A stretch of 64,000 bases of DNA from Balneolaceae bacterium (GCA_017643365.1 JAEPNO010000001.1:1-64000); one strand, 5' to 3'; positions 1-9,167 are shown, numbered from the stretch's first letter. Notes: a model not told the origin generated them from the letters alone. A program made the numbers and translations.

Positions 1-41
1 AACTTAGAAATGATTTGAGAAAACAATGTTATATTTGTCAT

Positions 42-117
42 AGAGAGAAAGTTTCTTTGGTGTTGTGCAACTCAAATATACATTTGAGATACACAAAGTT
101 CTTTCTCTCTTTTTTTA
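42..117 (+). terminator. Branched terminator-like hairpin of an upstream gene
   Basis: AGAGAGAAAG at 42-51 pairs perfectly with CTTTCTCTCT at 101-110, followed by a run of T. Inside, CTCAAAT (71-77) pairs with ATTTGAG (82-88) across a 4-nt loop, giving a stacked or branched structure. It most likely ends a plus-strand gene to the left of the window. The outer loop is unusually long for a simple intrinsic terminator, so a small RNA is an alternative. Confidence 0.5.
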
Positions 118-196
118 TAACGTTTAGGACGCTATTGATTAAGGATTAAAAATTGTGATTCATTTGAGCTTTGGAATTTGGTTTTTGGAACTTATA

Positions 197-343
197 ATGA
201 TTCGCATCAATCGGTTTTTTTCTGTTGCACTAGATATGGCGATCAATAAAAAATGGATGGATATCCTGATAGTTTGCGTTTTTTCTTTAGGGCTACTCGG
301 CTGGTTCCACAGTTTGATTGATACCGAAGTATTATCCTGGTAA
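197..343 (+). CDS. Possible small membrane protein (48 aa)
   Basis: A short open frame encodes about 48 residues from ATG 197, or 62 residues from a GTG at 155. It has one hydrophobic stretch near the middle (DILIVCVFSLGLLGWF), so a single-pass membrane peptide is possible. No family is recognised and no convincing ribosome binding site precedes either start. It lies alone between a terminator-like hairpin and the heptamer array in front of the SatD gene. It may be a chance frame. Confidence 0.22.
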   Translation: MIRINRFFSVALDMAINKKWMDILIVCVFSLGLLGWFHSLIDTEVLSW

Positions 344-410
344 TTTACTTACTGCTATGTTATACAGAATTTTAGGTTCGTTGCTTAGGTTTTATATCAA
401 GTAGGATTAT

Positions 411-489
411 TGATTCACCTTTTTTGATACAAATATATATGTTTCATTATTATTGATACATATTGCTTTGTTTCATTTTTTTTGATACA
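411..489 (+). promoter_or_regulatory. Phased array of six TGWTWCA heptamers upstream of the SatD gene
   Basis: Six heptamers of form TGWTWCA start at 411, 425, 440, 454, 469 and 483, a spacing of 14, 15, 14, 15 and 14 bp. Variants alternate: TGATTCA, TGATACA, TGTTTCA, TGATACA, TGTTTCA, TGATACA, so the last five also read as a 29-bp tandem repeat. The last heptamer ends 7 bp before the ATG at 497, where a ribosome binding site would normally lie. The regular spacing suggests an operator for a multimeric regulator. The downstream SatD-like protein, with its putative C-terminal helix-turn-helix, is a candidate ligand (inference). Confidence 0.6.
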
Positions 490-496
490 ATAGAGC

Positions 497-1135
497 ATGT
501 CTAAAATCTATACCATACTCATGGGCGATGTAGAAGGAAGCTCTGATCTTGACGCCGAAATGGTGCAGCAGAAGCTCAAATCTTTCGTGGAAACGGTGAA
601 TAAAATTTTCAGCGAGTCCATTCTGTCTCCGCTCACCATTACGTTAGGAGATGAATTTCAGGGAGTGTGCAAAAACACGGAGTCAGGCATCCATTTATTG
701 CTAGAAATGGAGAAACTGTCATTAGCACAACAACTCCCCTTTCGCATGCATTTTGTGCTGATGGAAGGTGAAATTGAAACCGAAATCAATCCCGAAACTG
801 CTTATGGCATGTTGGGAGCAGGATTAACAAAGGCTCGGGAATTGCTAAGTTCTAAAAAGCGCGACCGCAAACGATTTGAACTGCGCCTGTCCGATGAATT
901 TAAAATTACTCAACTCAGTCGATTATTTGAGGTGCTCGATGCACTTTCACAAAACTGGAAACCCGAAGATTTCGAACTGATTTTATCGATGTTAGAGTAT
1001 CAAAACAATCAAACGGTGGCAGATCAGCATCAGAAGAACAGAGCGCAAATCTGGAAGCGCAGAAACACCTTGCAGATTGAAGCATATCGCTTAACTTCTC
1101 AGGTAATCATAGATTTAACAGTGTATAAAGCATGA
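497..1135 (+). CDS. SatD family protein with putative C-terminal HTH
   Basis: The 212-residue protein matches the SatD family pattern: an N-terminal strand with a GD pair (residues 10-11), a TITLGDEFQG block at about 47-56, and a GEIETEINPE...GAGLTKAR block at about 91-116. SatD proteins are named for an acid-tolerance locus of Streptococcus mutans; their biochemical role is not established. The C-terminal ~45 residues (TVADQHQKNRAQIWKRR and following) look like a helix-turn-helix, so a DNA-binding role is plausible but inferred. The stop overlaps the start of the next gene (ATGA), indicating translational coupling with a small membrane protein. There is no obvious Shine-Dalgarno sequence; the heptamer array runs almost to the start codon. 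Confidence 0.75.
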   Translation: MSKIYTILMGDVEGSSDLDAEMVQQKLKSFVETVNKIFSESILSPLTITLGDEFQGVCKNTESGIHLLLEMEKLSLAQQLPFRMHFVLMEGEIETEINPETAYGMLGAGLTKARELLSSKKRDRKRFELRLSDEFKITQLSRLFEVLDALSQNWKPEDFELILSMLEYQNNQTVADQHQKNRAQIWKRRNTLQIEAYRLTSQVIIDLTVYKA

Positions 1136-1467
1136 GCGGTCCTTTTATTCTCCTTTGGTTGTTGATGGAATCCATACTAACCGTGGTATTTCATTTTTTG
1201 AACACCCGAGTATTCTCAAAAAAAGAAGATGACCAAAATGGGCTAACTCTCATTGCTGTATTGAAAGGAATTATGGAGAGGCTTCTGCTCATACTCGGAT
1301 TGATGAATGGGTATCCGCACGTAATAACCGCCTTTGCCGCACTCAAAATCGGGACACGCATCAACGATAAAGAGCATAAAATCTCGAACGATTATTTTCT
1401 AATCGGCAATCTGATCTCGCTACTTGCTGCACTGGCTTTTGTGTTGATCTTGCAAACCCAAGATTAG
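1132..1467 (+). CDS. Small integral membrane protein coupled to the SatD gene
   Basis: The 111-residue protein has about three hydrophobic segments (around residues 4-25, 40-72 and 88-108) separated by short charged loops, so it is probably an inner-membrane protein. Its start overlaps the SatD stop by 4 nt, so the two are almost certainly co-expressed. SatD genes are often paired with a DUF3307-type membrane protein. This protein could be a short or diverged equivalent, but I cannot confirm membership. No catalytic motif is visible. Confidence 0.65.
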   Translation: MSGPFILLWLLMESILTVVFHFLNTRVFSKKEDDQNGLTLIAVLKGIMERLLLILGLMNGYPHVITAFAALKIGTRINDKEHKISNDYFLIGNLISLLAALAFVLILQTQD

Positions 1468-1515
1468 AAAAAGTCCCTTCACCTTTTCTTCACAATTATC
1501 CTCTACGTTGATTTG

Positions 1516-3339
1516 ATGTCCAAATTATATGCCAGAGGTACAATGAGTTATAATAGCCCCCACACTTTCCATATTCCTGTTATGGGTACAGGATATACCA
1601 TCGATACGCCCATTAAAGTAGCGCACTATGGGATTTCATCAGTAATTTCGATTATAGATCACCGCCTAACCGAAAAGATGCGCGAGTTCTATTGCGAGAA
1701 GTATCAGCAAGAGTTTATCCCAATAAAAGAAACCGAAGGTGATTGCAGAGCTCGTAGAATAACGGCATATCTGAATCTTGTGAAGCAGATTGTTGATCAG
1801 AATACGGAAGCATTGCGGACTTCTGCTTTTGAAGAAGGCTCAGAAATCACCAAATATTTCGAAATGCTACCTGAAAACTCCCCGCTAAAAGTGCATTACC
1901 AGAACATGCTTACGCTGGTTGGATCGGAAAGAACACAGGCAGAGAGTGAATTACGAGCACTAATCATACCGGGTTCAATTGACGTTAACATCATGACTAA
2001 AATTGATGGTGGTGGAATCAAACGTGCAAAAGATGAAGATTCGGTTGAGTTTAACGACGCTCATGCTGCCCTTCGCGGTTTTGCACACAGTAATTTAGAA
2101 TCTTCGGTGGTGTTCTCAGCGGGATTAAATCCGCGTTTATATGGCTATTTATCTCAATTTGAGGATTTTCTACCTGATGAAAACGGTGACATCAAAAAGA
2201 AAGTGATTCTTAAAATCAGCGACTACCGTTCCGCTTTAATTCAGGGAAAATTTCTTGCCAAAAAAGGAATTTGGGTATCTGAATATCGTTTAGAATCTGG
2301 TCTGAATTGCGGTGGACATGCTTTTGCCACCGATGGCTATTTGATGGGTCCGATCTTGAAAGAATTCAATGAGAATAAACTAGCTCTCAAAGAAGCACTT
2401 CTACCGTTGTTGACTGATGCTTTAGCTGATATCAAACATAGTGTGCAAGATCAAAAGCTTGACATTCACCTTACCGTACAAGGCGGTGTGGGTACTTCTA
2501 TTGAACATGAATTTTTACTTACTCAGGAACACGCTAATTCCGTAGGTTGGGGCTCCCCTTTCCTACTTGTTCCCGAAGCTGTTTCTATTGATGAACAGTC
2601 GTTGAATTTACTAACCAACGCCAAAGAAGAAGACTACTACCTGAGTGAAGTTTCGCCATTGGGAGTTTCTTTTAACACGATTAAAGGGAATTCAGCTGAG
2701 TTAGAACGCGAAGCGCGCATTGATGCCGGAAAACCGGGCGCTCCATGTGTGAAGAAACATCTTGCCTTCAATAATGAAGTAGGCGATGAACTGCTGTGCA
2801 CAGCTTCGGTAACATATCAAAAAGCCAAAATTGATGAACTTTTAGCGAAAGAGTTACCACACCTGGAAATGAAGGCTGAGTTCAAAAAAATCGTAGAAAA
2901 AGTATGCCTTTGCGTTGGCCTGGGTAATGGTGCACTTATAGAAAAAGGTGAATCTGTGAACAAGGGAACTCAAGGTGTGGCTATTTGTCCCGGACCAAAT
3001 ACTGCATATTTTAAAAATGTGGTGAGCTTAAAAGAAATGGTGGATCACATTTACGGCCGGGTGGATTTGATCGCACTACAGGACCGACCAAACATGTTCA
3101 TTAAAGAGCTGGAACTGTATGTGAAGTATGTTAAAAACCTGAAGAATGATTTAAAAGAACAATCCGGTAAGCAGTTTAATTACCTAAAAAAGTTTCTTCA
3201 AAATCTGGAAGATGGAATTACTTTCTATGAATCCTTTTTCGATGAAAAATCTGAGCAATGGGGCGAAATCAGCCAAAAAGCAAAAGCTGAAATTGAACGG
3301 TTTAAAACTGATTTGGCTGGGTTGGCGGTTAGTTTATAA
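1516..3339 (+). CDS. Conserved protein of unknown function, possible TIM-barrel flavoprotein
   Basis: The 607-residue protein starts at ATG 1516 (a TTG lies directly before it; ATG 1543 is an alternative). The N-terminus (SYNSPHTFHIPVMGTGYTID) is followed by motifs reminiscent of FMN-dependent TIM-barrel enzymes: a SGLNCGGHAFATDG segment near residue 258, VQGGVGTSIEHEFL near 323 and GWGSPFLLVPEA near 345. A Cys-containing stretch near 470 (VCLCVGLGNGALIEKG) precedes a charged helical C-terminus. I recognise it as a conserved soluble protein without an assigned function; resemblance to nitronate monooxygenase or glutamate synthase domains is my inference from local motifs. There is no signal peptide. 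It stands alone, followed by a stop-adjacent hairpin repeat. Confidence 0.7.
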   Translation: MSKLYARGTMSYNSPHTFHIPVMGTGYTIDTPIKVAHYGISSVISIIDHRLTEKMREFYCEKYQQEFIPIKETEGDCRARRITAYLNLVKQIVDQNTEALRTSAFEEGSEITKYFEMLPENSPLKVHYQNMLTLVGSERTQAESELRALIIPGSIDVNIMTKIDGGGIKRAKDEDSVEFNDAHAALRGFAHSNLESSVVFSAGLNPRLYGYLSQFEDFLPDENGDIKKKVILKISDYRSALIQGKFLAKKGIWVSEYRLESGLNCGGHAFATDGYLMGPILKEFNENKLALKEALLPLLTDALADIKHSVQDQKLDIHLTVQGGVGTSIEHEFLLTQEHANSVGWGSPFLLVPEAVSIDEQSLNLLTNAKEEDYYLSEVSPLGVSFNTIKGNSAELEREARIDAGKPGAPCVKKHLAFNNEVGDELLCTASVTYQKAKIDELLAKELPHLEMKAEFKKIVEKVCLCVGLGNGALIEKGESVNKGTQGVAICPGPNTAYFKNVVSLKEMVDHIYGRVDLIALQDRPNMFIKELELYVKYVKNLKNDLKEQSGKQFNYLKKFLQNLEDGITFYESFFDEKSEQWGEISQKAKAEIERFKTDLAGLAVSL

Positions 3340-3400
3340 TCAATTATCAATTAAGGTGGATTCTTAAAACGAATCGCCAAAACCTAATTGACGGAGAAGA
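3340..3400. repeat. Stop-adjacent inverted repeat, copy 1
   Basis: Directly after the TAA stop comes TCAATTATCAATTA, then an interrupted hairpin: CAATTAaGGT pairs with ACCTAATTG near 3391, and inner GGATTC pairs with GAATC near 3381. The same stop-adjacent layout recurs after the genes ending at 6433 and 9089 and, on the minus strand, after the M16 peptidase at 15238. It may act as a terminator, but there is no clear T-run. Confidence 0.5.
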
Positions 3401-3481
3401 ATTTTAAATAGTTTTAAAGACCTGTACAATAAATTAATTTTATGTTAGTTAGTGGTAAAACATCAATTTAAAATCGGGCAT

Positions 3482-6433
3482 ATGATCAGGGCATTATTCT
3501 TTATCTGGGCATCATTATTCTTCTTCACTTCCGCAAAATCACAAACCTATTCAACTTCTTACACCATTAAATCAGCGATCGAAAATACTTTCGAATTCGC
3601 AAACTCAATCGATGTACAAGGCAATATAATTGTAGCAAGTTCTCTACATCGATACTCCGATGCAGCTAGCAGTTACTATAATGGACAGATTCAGATATTT
3701 GAATATAATCCTGAGTCGCCCGAAGTGGTAAATATAAAGCAGATAATTTATCAAGAGGATACCACCAGGACGAGAAGCTTTGTGAAGAATCTACATTTGC
3801 AAAATGATTTTTTGGTAGCAGGTTTAAAAACAAACTATGTTCGAATCTATAATAAAAACGAGTTCGGGGAATTTACCTTAGCTCAAATTCTCCCCCCTCA
3901 AGATTCTACCAATTATATTTCGAATGCTTCATCCATAGCTGCAGATGATTCAACCTTATTCGTATCAGATCACAACAGCACTTTTGCAGGAGAAAATGCC
4001 GGTTCGGTTGATGTGTATACATTAAATAAAACCATTGGTGAATGGGAATTTAAAAAACGACTTCTCCCAGAAACAGTGTCCGCATTCGATACTTTCGGTG
4101 AAGAGATCAAACTTTTAGGCGATATTTTGGTTGTTGGTGCAGATAATGACGACCGTGAAGGGGAAAACTCCGGAGTCGTTTATATTTTTGAGCGAAATCT
4201 AGGCGGTGAAGGTAACTGGGGACTCCAAAAAACACTGACTATTCCGGGTGGTAGAGACAGAGCCAGATTTGGGCATTCTATTGATTTGAAAAACGATTTA
4301 TTAGTAGTTGGTGCCCCCCGAAGTAACGTAACTGCTCTAGATGGAGGTGCTGTTTATGTATTTAAACGTAATTTAGGAGGTGAAAATAATTGGGGACTTG
4401 CTCAGGAAATCCTACCGGAACCAACCAAACAATATGGTCAATTTGGGCAATCTGTTTTTTTCACCGACGAACAGTTATTGATAAAATCAGATATCACATC
4501 TCAAAATAGTAGAGAGCGATTTCATCAATACTCTTTCAATTCAGATGACGATTCATGGTTCGAAACAACTTCAATTTATGGAGGCTACTGCTTTGGTGAT
4601 AATTTAAAATCTGAAATGGAAACACTATTTGTGACCTATTGCGGAGCCAATGGTGCAATTAGAATTTTAACTTATTCACCTCTCAGTTATAATCGACTTA
4701 TAGACTTTGGAGATGTAAATCAATTCGATTTAAAACATAAAAACTTGTCCATTACCAATGTAAAAGATGAGTCGTTTGAACTCGAAGTAGTCTCGATGCC
4801 AGATCATGTCAAAATTTTGAATCAAGAGTCACTGCAATTGACATCAAAAAATAGCATGTCGTTAAGCTTCGAATTTACCCCTCAACAACCCGGCGAATAC
4901 CTGGATACGCTGGTTTTAAAGGATCAGAACGATAGTCAATACCTCTTTCCGGTGTATGCATCTGTAGACTCGCATCCCATCGAGATCGAAGAATTATATT
5001 CTGATATTTATGGTACCGATGTATTGAGATTTATTTTTAAGCTCGATCGACCGGTATTAGATCAACACTTAGGTGGGTTTAATAAAATTGATGAAATGCA
5101 TATTGAGGAAAACTCAGTAACAAGAAATGTAAAGGATATTCACCCTTCTCTTTCTTCCGTAAATGAGTTACCAAGTTCCTTAAAAACGATTTTAGTAATT
5201 GATACTAACTTAGAGACAGAAAGTGATTTGGAGCTACTTAAATCGGCATTAATTGATTTTGTAGGGCATAAAATCGATAAACATCAACTGAAGTTAGTGG
5301 TGATGAATCAAGGCCCTACTACGGTTCAAAATTTTACCGCTGATGTATCTGAATTAAAACAGGCGATTGAGACATTATCTATTATTGATTCCAAAGCTGA
5401 ACTGTATTACTCTATGAAACAAGCATTTGATGATGTTGAGAGTGTCGTGTTCGGGGATTCACTCGTACTTGAAAATGTTGTTGTATTTACTACTTCAAAT
5501 TTCGCATTAACAGAGAACGAAAAAGAAGAGTTGGAAGAAGCTACAGTTAATAAAAGTATTTACATCCATGCACTAGGTGAAATGGAGCACAGCTTATCTC
5601 AAGATTTATTTGACCTACAAACCGAAGGATATTATTACAATAAAAATTTTAGTGAATTAAGAACACAATTACCTGAAACATATGGAGCCTTAAAAAATCA
5701 CTTTAACAGTTATTACGGCCTTACTTTTTTCACCACATTTGTAGGTGAAAATGAACCACATATTTCACTCAGGTTTCTGAGTTCAAACAATCAATATTTT
5801 GATGAAAGATTCGACTCATTTTCATTTTCTCCCTCAGACGATCAGATTATTATAAATAGAACGTTTAAATATCCTTTTGGGACCGGTTCCATTACTAGTG
5901 AACCATCTGCTAAAGTTGAAATTAAAGCAGAAACGAATGTTGATAATTCTCTTTCTGATTTTACCTGGTCAACTAATGATTCGAGTGTTGTTTCTATTCA
6001 GGCGCACCCATTTCATAAAAATAAGGTTGTTTTAAAAGCAACGGGCGAAGTTGGCGAAAGCGCAGATATAACTATTGTAGATGAAATAACAGGGTTATCA
6101 AAAACCATCACTTACACAATTGAAGGAATGGGCGTTGCTAATGAGTTAGATGAAGCAAGTGATCGCGTAGCCGAATATAAACTGCATCAAAACTATCCGA
6201 ATCCATTTAATCCGTCTACCAATATCAGTTTTTATTTACCGCAAAGCGCAGAGGTGAATTTAACGGTATATGATGTAACAGGCAGGTTGGTAGCAACACT
6301 GGAAAATGGTTTAAGAAATGCGGGGAGCCATGTTGTTCCATTCGATGCCTCTGCCCTTTCGAGCGGTATGTATTTCTATAAAATTGAGGCAGGCGACTTC
6401 TCTGAAACCAGAAAAATGATGTTGATCAAGTAA
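3482..6433 (+). CDS. T9SS-exported protein with FG-GAP-like repeats and VWA-like domain
   Basis: ATG 3482 gives 983 residues and a good signal peptide (MIRALFFIWASLFFFTSAKS); the frame opens 30 nt earlier at a GTG, which is less likely. Residues ~30-400 contain repeats of the FG-GAP/integrin type (LVVGADNDD, LVVGAPRSN, GAVYVFKRN). A region near 560-760 resembles a von Willebrand factor A fold (KTILVIDTN...NVVVFTTSNF), but a canonical DxSxS metal site is missing. A bacterial Ig-like stretch near 840-900 precedes the T9SS tag (NYPNPFNPST...MMLIK). The protein should be secreted or surface-attached. Its sorting tag is nearly identical at DNA level to that of the neighbouring amylase. Confidence 0.8.
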   Translation: MIRALFFIWASLFFFTSAKSQTYSTSYTIKSAIENTFEFANSIDVQGNIIVASSLHRYSDAASSYYNGQIQIFEYNPESPEVVNIKQIIYQEDTTRTRSFVKNLHLQNDFLVAGLKTNYVRIYNKNEFGEFTLAQILPPQDSTNYISNASSIAADDSTLFVSDHNSTFAGENAGSVDVYTLNKTIGEWEFKKRLLPETVSAFDTFGEEIKLLGDILVVGADNDDREGENSGVVYIFERNLGGEGNWGLQKTLTIPGGRDRARFGHSIDLKNDLLVVGAPRSNVTALDGGAVYVFKRNLGGENNWGLAQEILPEPTKQYGQFGQSVFFTDEQLLIKSDITSQNSRERFHQYSFNSDDDSWFETTSIYGGYCFGDNLKSEMETLFVTYCGANGAIRILTYSPLSYNRLIDFGDVNQFDLKHKNLSITNVKDESFELEVVSMPDHVKILNQESLQLTSKNSMSLSFEFTPQQPGEYLDTLVLKDQNDSQYLFPVYASVDSHPIEIEELYSDIYGTDVLRFIFKLDRPVLDQHLGGFNKIDEMHIEENSVTRNVKDIHPSLSSVNELPSSLKTILVIDTNLETESDLELLKSALIDFVGHKIDKHQLKLVVMNQGPTTVQNFTADVSELKQAIETLSIIDSKAELYYSMKQAFDDVESVVFGDSLVLENVVVFTTSNFALTENEKEELEEATVNKSIYIHALGEMEHSLSQDLFDLQTEGYYYNKNFSELRTQLPETYGALKNHFNSYYGLTFFTTFVGENEPHISLRFLSSNNQYFDERFDSFSFSPSDDQIIINRTFKYPFGTGSITSEPSAKVEIKAETNVDNSLSDFTWSTNDSSVVSIQAHPFHKNKVVLKATGEVGESADITIVDEITGLSKTITYTIEGMGVANELDEASDRVAEYKLHQNYPNPFNPSTNISFYLPQSAEVNLTVYDVTGRLVATLENGLRNAGSHVVPFDASALSSGMYFYKIEAGDFSETRKMMLIK

Positions 6434-6525
6434 TCAATTATCAATTATCAATTCAATAAAGATTGGATCGTTAATTTCTAACAGCCAATCTTTATTGATC
6501 TCTGAAGTATTCTTAATTGAGCGTT
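6434..6525. repeat. Stop-adjacent inverted repeat, copy 2 (14-bp stem)
   Basis: After the stop, TCAATTATCAATTATCAATT leads into a 14-bp stem: TCAATAAAGATTGG pairs with CCAATCTTTATTGA across a loop of about 18 nt. The segment after the stem (ATTGATCTCTGAAGTATTC) matches the ends of the copies near 9140 and 15205. It could end transcription of the upstream gene; no T-run follows. Confidence 0.6.
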
Positions 6526-6566
6526 TACTTTTTTACCTTTCCTGCTCACGCTTATTCATCAGGTTT

Positions 6567-9089
6567 ATGAAGTTTACACTCACTATTCTATTTGTTTCAG
6601 CTTTAGTTAGCTATCATACTTTCGCACAATCGGTTTCAATCACTTTTGAAGTGAATATGGTGTACCAGATTGATTTGGAGGACTTCGACCCTGAAACCGA
6701 AACCGTGGATATTGCAGGAAGTTTTAATGGATGGGGAGCCACCGAGCATCAGTTAATGGATGAAGACGGCGATTCAACCTACTCAATTACGATTTCAGGA
6801 TTTTCTTCAGGTACATCCATCGCGTTTAAATTTCGTCAGAATTTTGCTTGGGATGGTAGCGAAGAATTTCCGGGCGGCGGACCAAATCGCACGTATACCG
6901 TTCCTGATTCAAATAGTGTGGTTTCGGTGTGGTACAACGACGAGGCCGCTCCAACGGGGCCACCTGTAGCTGATTTTTCTGCACTTTCGACCCAAACTTT
7001 TTTAGGTAGTTCGGTGCTTTTTAGTAATCAATCTTCAGGTAGGATTACCAATTTTGAATGGACTTTCGAAGGTGGAACTCCAGAAAGCTCCAGCGAAGCC
7101 GAACCAAGCGTGCGTTACAGCGAAATTGGTTCTTACGATGTCCAGCTCATCGCCTCTAACGAAAATCAATCGGATACTCTGCTTATCGAAGATTACATCA
7201 CTGTTACTGAGCGGGAACTCGGCGAGCCTAAATGGTGGAACGAAGTGGTTTGGTATGAGATCTTTGTTCGTTCGTTTTATGATTCGGATGGAGATGGAAT
7301 CGGAGACTTTAACGGACTTACCCAAAAGCTCGATTACCTTAATGATGGCGATCCTAATACCGATACTGATCTTGGAATTGGTGGGATTTGGTTGATGCCC
7401 ATTCATCCCTCTCCTTCTTATCACGGTTATGATGTGACTGATTACCGAGGCATCCATCCCGATTACGGTACAATGGAAGATTTCAAAAACTTTTTGGCTG
7501 CAGCCCACGATCGAGGTATTAAGGTGATCATCGATTATGTGATGAATCACACTTCAACCGAGCATCCTTGGTTCCAGGCTTCTGCAGCTGGAGATACTCT
7601 TTTCCGGGATTTCTATCGATGGGAAGAATCGAAACCCAATTATACTGGTCCGTGGGGACAAACGGTGTGGCACCAACGAAACGGTGATTATTACTACGGC
7701 CTGTTTTGGGGTGGAATGCCTGATCTGAATTATGAAAACCCGGCAGTAAAAGATTCGATGTTCGATATTTCTGATTTTTGGATCGAAGAAGTTGGCATCG
7801 ATGGATTTCGCCAGGATGCTGTGTTATACATTGATGAAGACGGCGATAAACTCAAAAATACTCCTGAGACCTTTCAGTTCTGGCAAGATTTTACTGCCAA
7901 TTTAAAAGCAGCCAATTCAGATGCATTTTCGGTAGGCGAAGCCTGGGAACCCACGGAAACAGTGCTACAATATATCAACAACGATCGTTTAGATTACGCA
8001 TTCGAGTTTGATTTAGCCGGTGCCATTTTGAGTGGGGTAAATAATGGCGATGCAAGCGGTATTATCCGGCAAATGCAAAAAGTGTACGATAATTATCCGT
8101 TTTTACAGTATGGCAATTTTCTTACTAATCACGATATGAACCGGGTGATGAACGTTTTGGGGAGTGATATTGATAAAGCCAAAGTTGCTGCTTCTTTATA
8201 TCTCACTTTACCGGGTATCCCTTATCTGTATTATGGCGAGGAAGTTGGAATGTTGGGGCAAAAACCCGATGAGGATATTCGCCTGCCCATGCAATGGAGT
8301 GATGAAGCCAATGCCGGGTTCACTTCGGGAAATCCCTGGCGACAACCCAATGCTAACTTTCGGGATTTCAACGTAGAAGTGATGCGGGAAGATGAAAACT
8401 CTTTGTTTAATCATTATCGAAGATTGATTCAATTACGATCTTCGCGTTCAAACCGTGGGTTTCTAAAATACCCGAGTTTATCAACAGGACAGTTTGAAGC
8501 TGGTAGTTCTTCAAATTCTGAAATATTAAGTTTTGTTCGGATGAATGAACCAGGTGGAGTTGGAACATTGGTTATTCAAAATGTATCCGGTGAAGATATT
8601 ACTGAAGCAGATATCCGATTTTCAAACACTCTTCTCTCAAATAACTATTGTACTACAAGCCCATCAAGCAATAATTTATTAAACGATGAGTATAAGTCGT
8701 TTGAATGGGAACCATATGGTGGTACGGATGAAATCCAAATTTTGAGTTTAGATATTTCGGCATTCGAAACCCAGATTTTCTCTTTAGATACGTACTGTAC
8801 TTCAAATGAAAGCCTAGAAGATCCTCAGTCTTTCCAACTCCATCAAAACTATCCGAATCCATTTAATCCTTCTACCAATATCAGTTTTTATTTGCCACAA
8901 AGCGCTGAAGTACAGTTAACGGTGTATGATGTTACAGGAAGGTTGGTTACAACATTGGAAAACGGCTTAAGAAATGCGGGTAGCCATGTAGTTCCATTCG
9001 ATGCCTCTGCCCTTTCGAGCGGAATGTATTTCTATAAAATTGAGGCAGGTGATTTCTCTGAAACGAGAAAAATGATGTTGATTAAGTAA
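6567..9089 (+). CDS. Secreted GH13 alpha-amylase with CBM, PKD and T9SS tag
   Basis: ATG 6567, with AGG just upstream, gives 840 residues and a signal peptide ending HTFAQ; longer in-frame starts have no signal-like beginning. Domain order: an AMPK/CBM20-48-like starch-binding module (IAGSFNGWG, ~residues 45-120), a PKD domain (~135-215), the GH13 barrel (~220-640) and the T9SS tag (last ~80). GH13 motifs are visible: DYVMNHTS, the nucleophile Asp in GFRQDA, the acid Glu in VGEAWEP and the transition-state Asp in FLTNHDMNR. The enzyme should hydrolyse alpha-1,4-glucans such as starch or glycogen outside the cell. The DG-rich segment DSDGDGIGDF near residue 236 probably binds calcium. Confidence 0.93.
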   Translation: MKFTLTILFVSALVSYHTFAQSVSITFEVNMVYQIDLEDFDPETETVDIAGSFNGWGATEHQLMDEDGDSTYSITISGFSSGTSIAFKFRQNFAWDGSEEFPGGGPNRTYTVPDSNSVVSVWYNDEAAPTGPPVADFSALSTQTFLGSSVLFSNQSSGRITNFEWTFEGGTPESSSEAEPSVRYSEIGSYDVQLIASNENQSDTLLIEDYITVTERELGEPKWWNEVVWYEIFVRSFYDSDGDGIGDFNGLTQKLDYLNDGDPNTDTDLGIGGIWLMPIHPSPSYHGYDVTDYRGIHPDYGTMEDFKNFLAAAHDRGIKVIIDYVMNHTSTEHPWFQASAAGDTLFRDFYRWEESKPNYTGPWGQTVWHQRNGDYYYGLFWGGMPDLNYENPAVKDSMFDISDFWIEEVGIDGFRQDAVLYIDEDGDKLKNTPETFQFWQDFTANLKAANSDAFSVGEAWEPTETVLQYINNDRLDYAFEFDLAGAILSGVNNGDASGIIRQMQKVYDNYPFLQYGNFLTNHDMNRVMNVLGSDIDKAKVAASLYLTLPGIPYLYYGEEVGMLGQKPDEDIRLPMQWSDEANAGFTSGNPWRQPNANFRDFNVEVMREDENSLFNHYRRLIQLRSSRSNRGFLKYPSLSTGQFEAGSSSNSEILSFVRMNEPGGVGTLVIQNVSGEDITEADIRFSNTLLSNNYCTTSPSSNNLLNDEYKSFEWEPYGGTDEIQILSLDISAFETQIFSLDTYCTSNESLEDPQSFQLHQNYPNPFNPSTNISFYLPQSAEVQLTVYDVTGRLVTTLENGLRNAGSHVVPFDASALSSGMYFYKIEAGDFSETRKMMLIK

Positions 9090-9167
9090 TCAATTATCAA
9101 TTAAGATTGATTCGTTAAAATTAAAAAGCCAATTCTTAATTGATCATTGAAGCATTCTTAATTGATT
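9090..9167. repeat. Stop-adjacent inverted repeat, copy 3, running into a convergent gene
   Basis: The amylase stop is followed by TCAATTATCAATTAAG. ATCAATTAAGATTG pairs with the CAATTCTTAATTGAT segment after a spacer (one bulge). The distal part (CTTAATTGATCATTGAAGCA) matches the copy at 15203-15222 with one difference and encodes the last ~10 codons and stop of the minus-strand gene ending at 9136. Confidence 0.6.

Noticed and set aside
7035-7550. 171-residue minus-strand frame inside the amylase
   Set aside because: It lies antisense to GH13 motifs and has no ribosome site or family resemblance.
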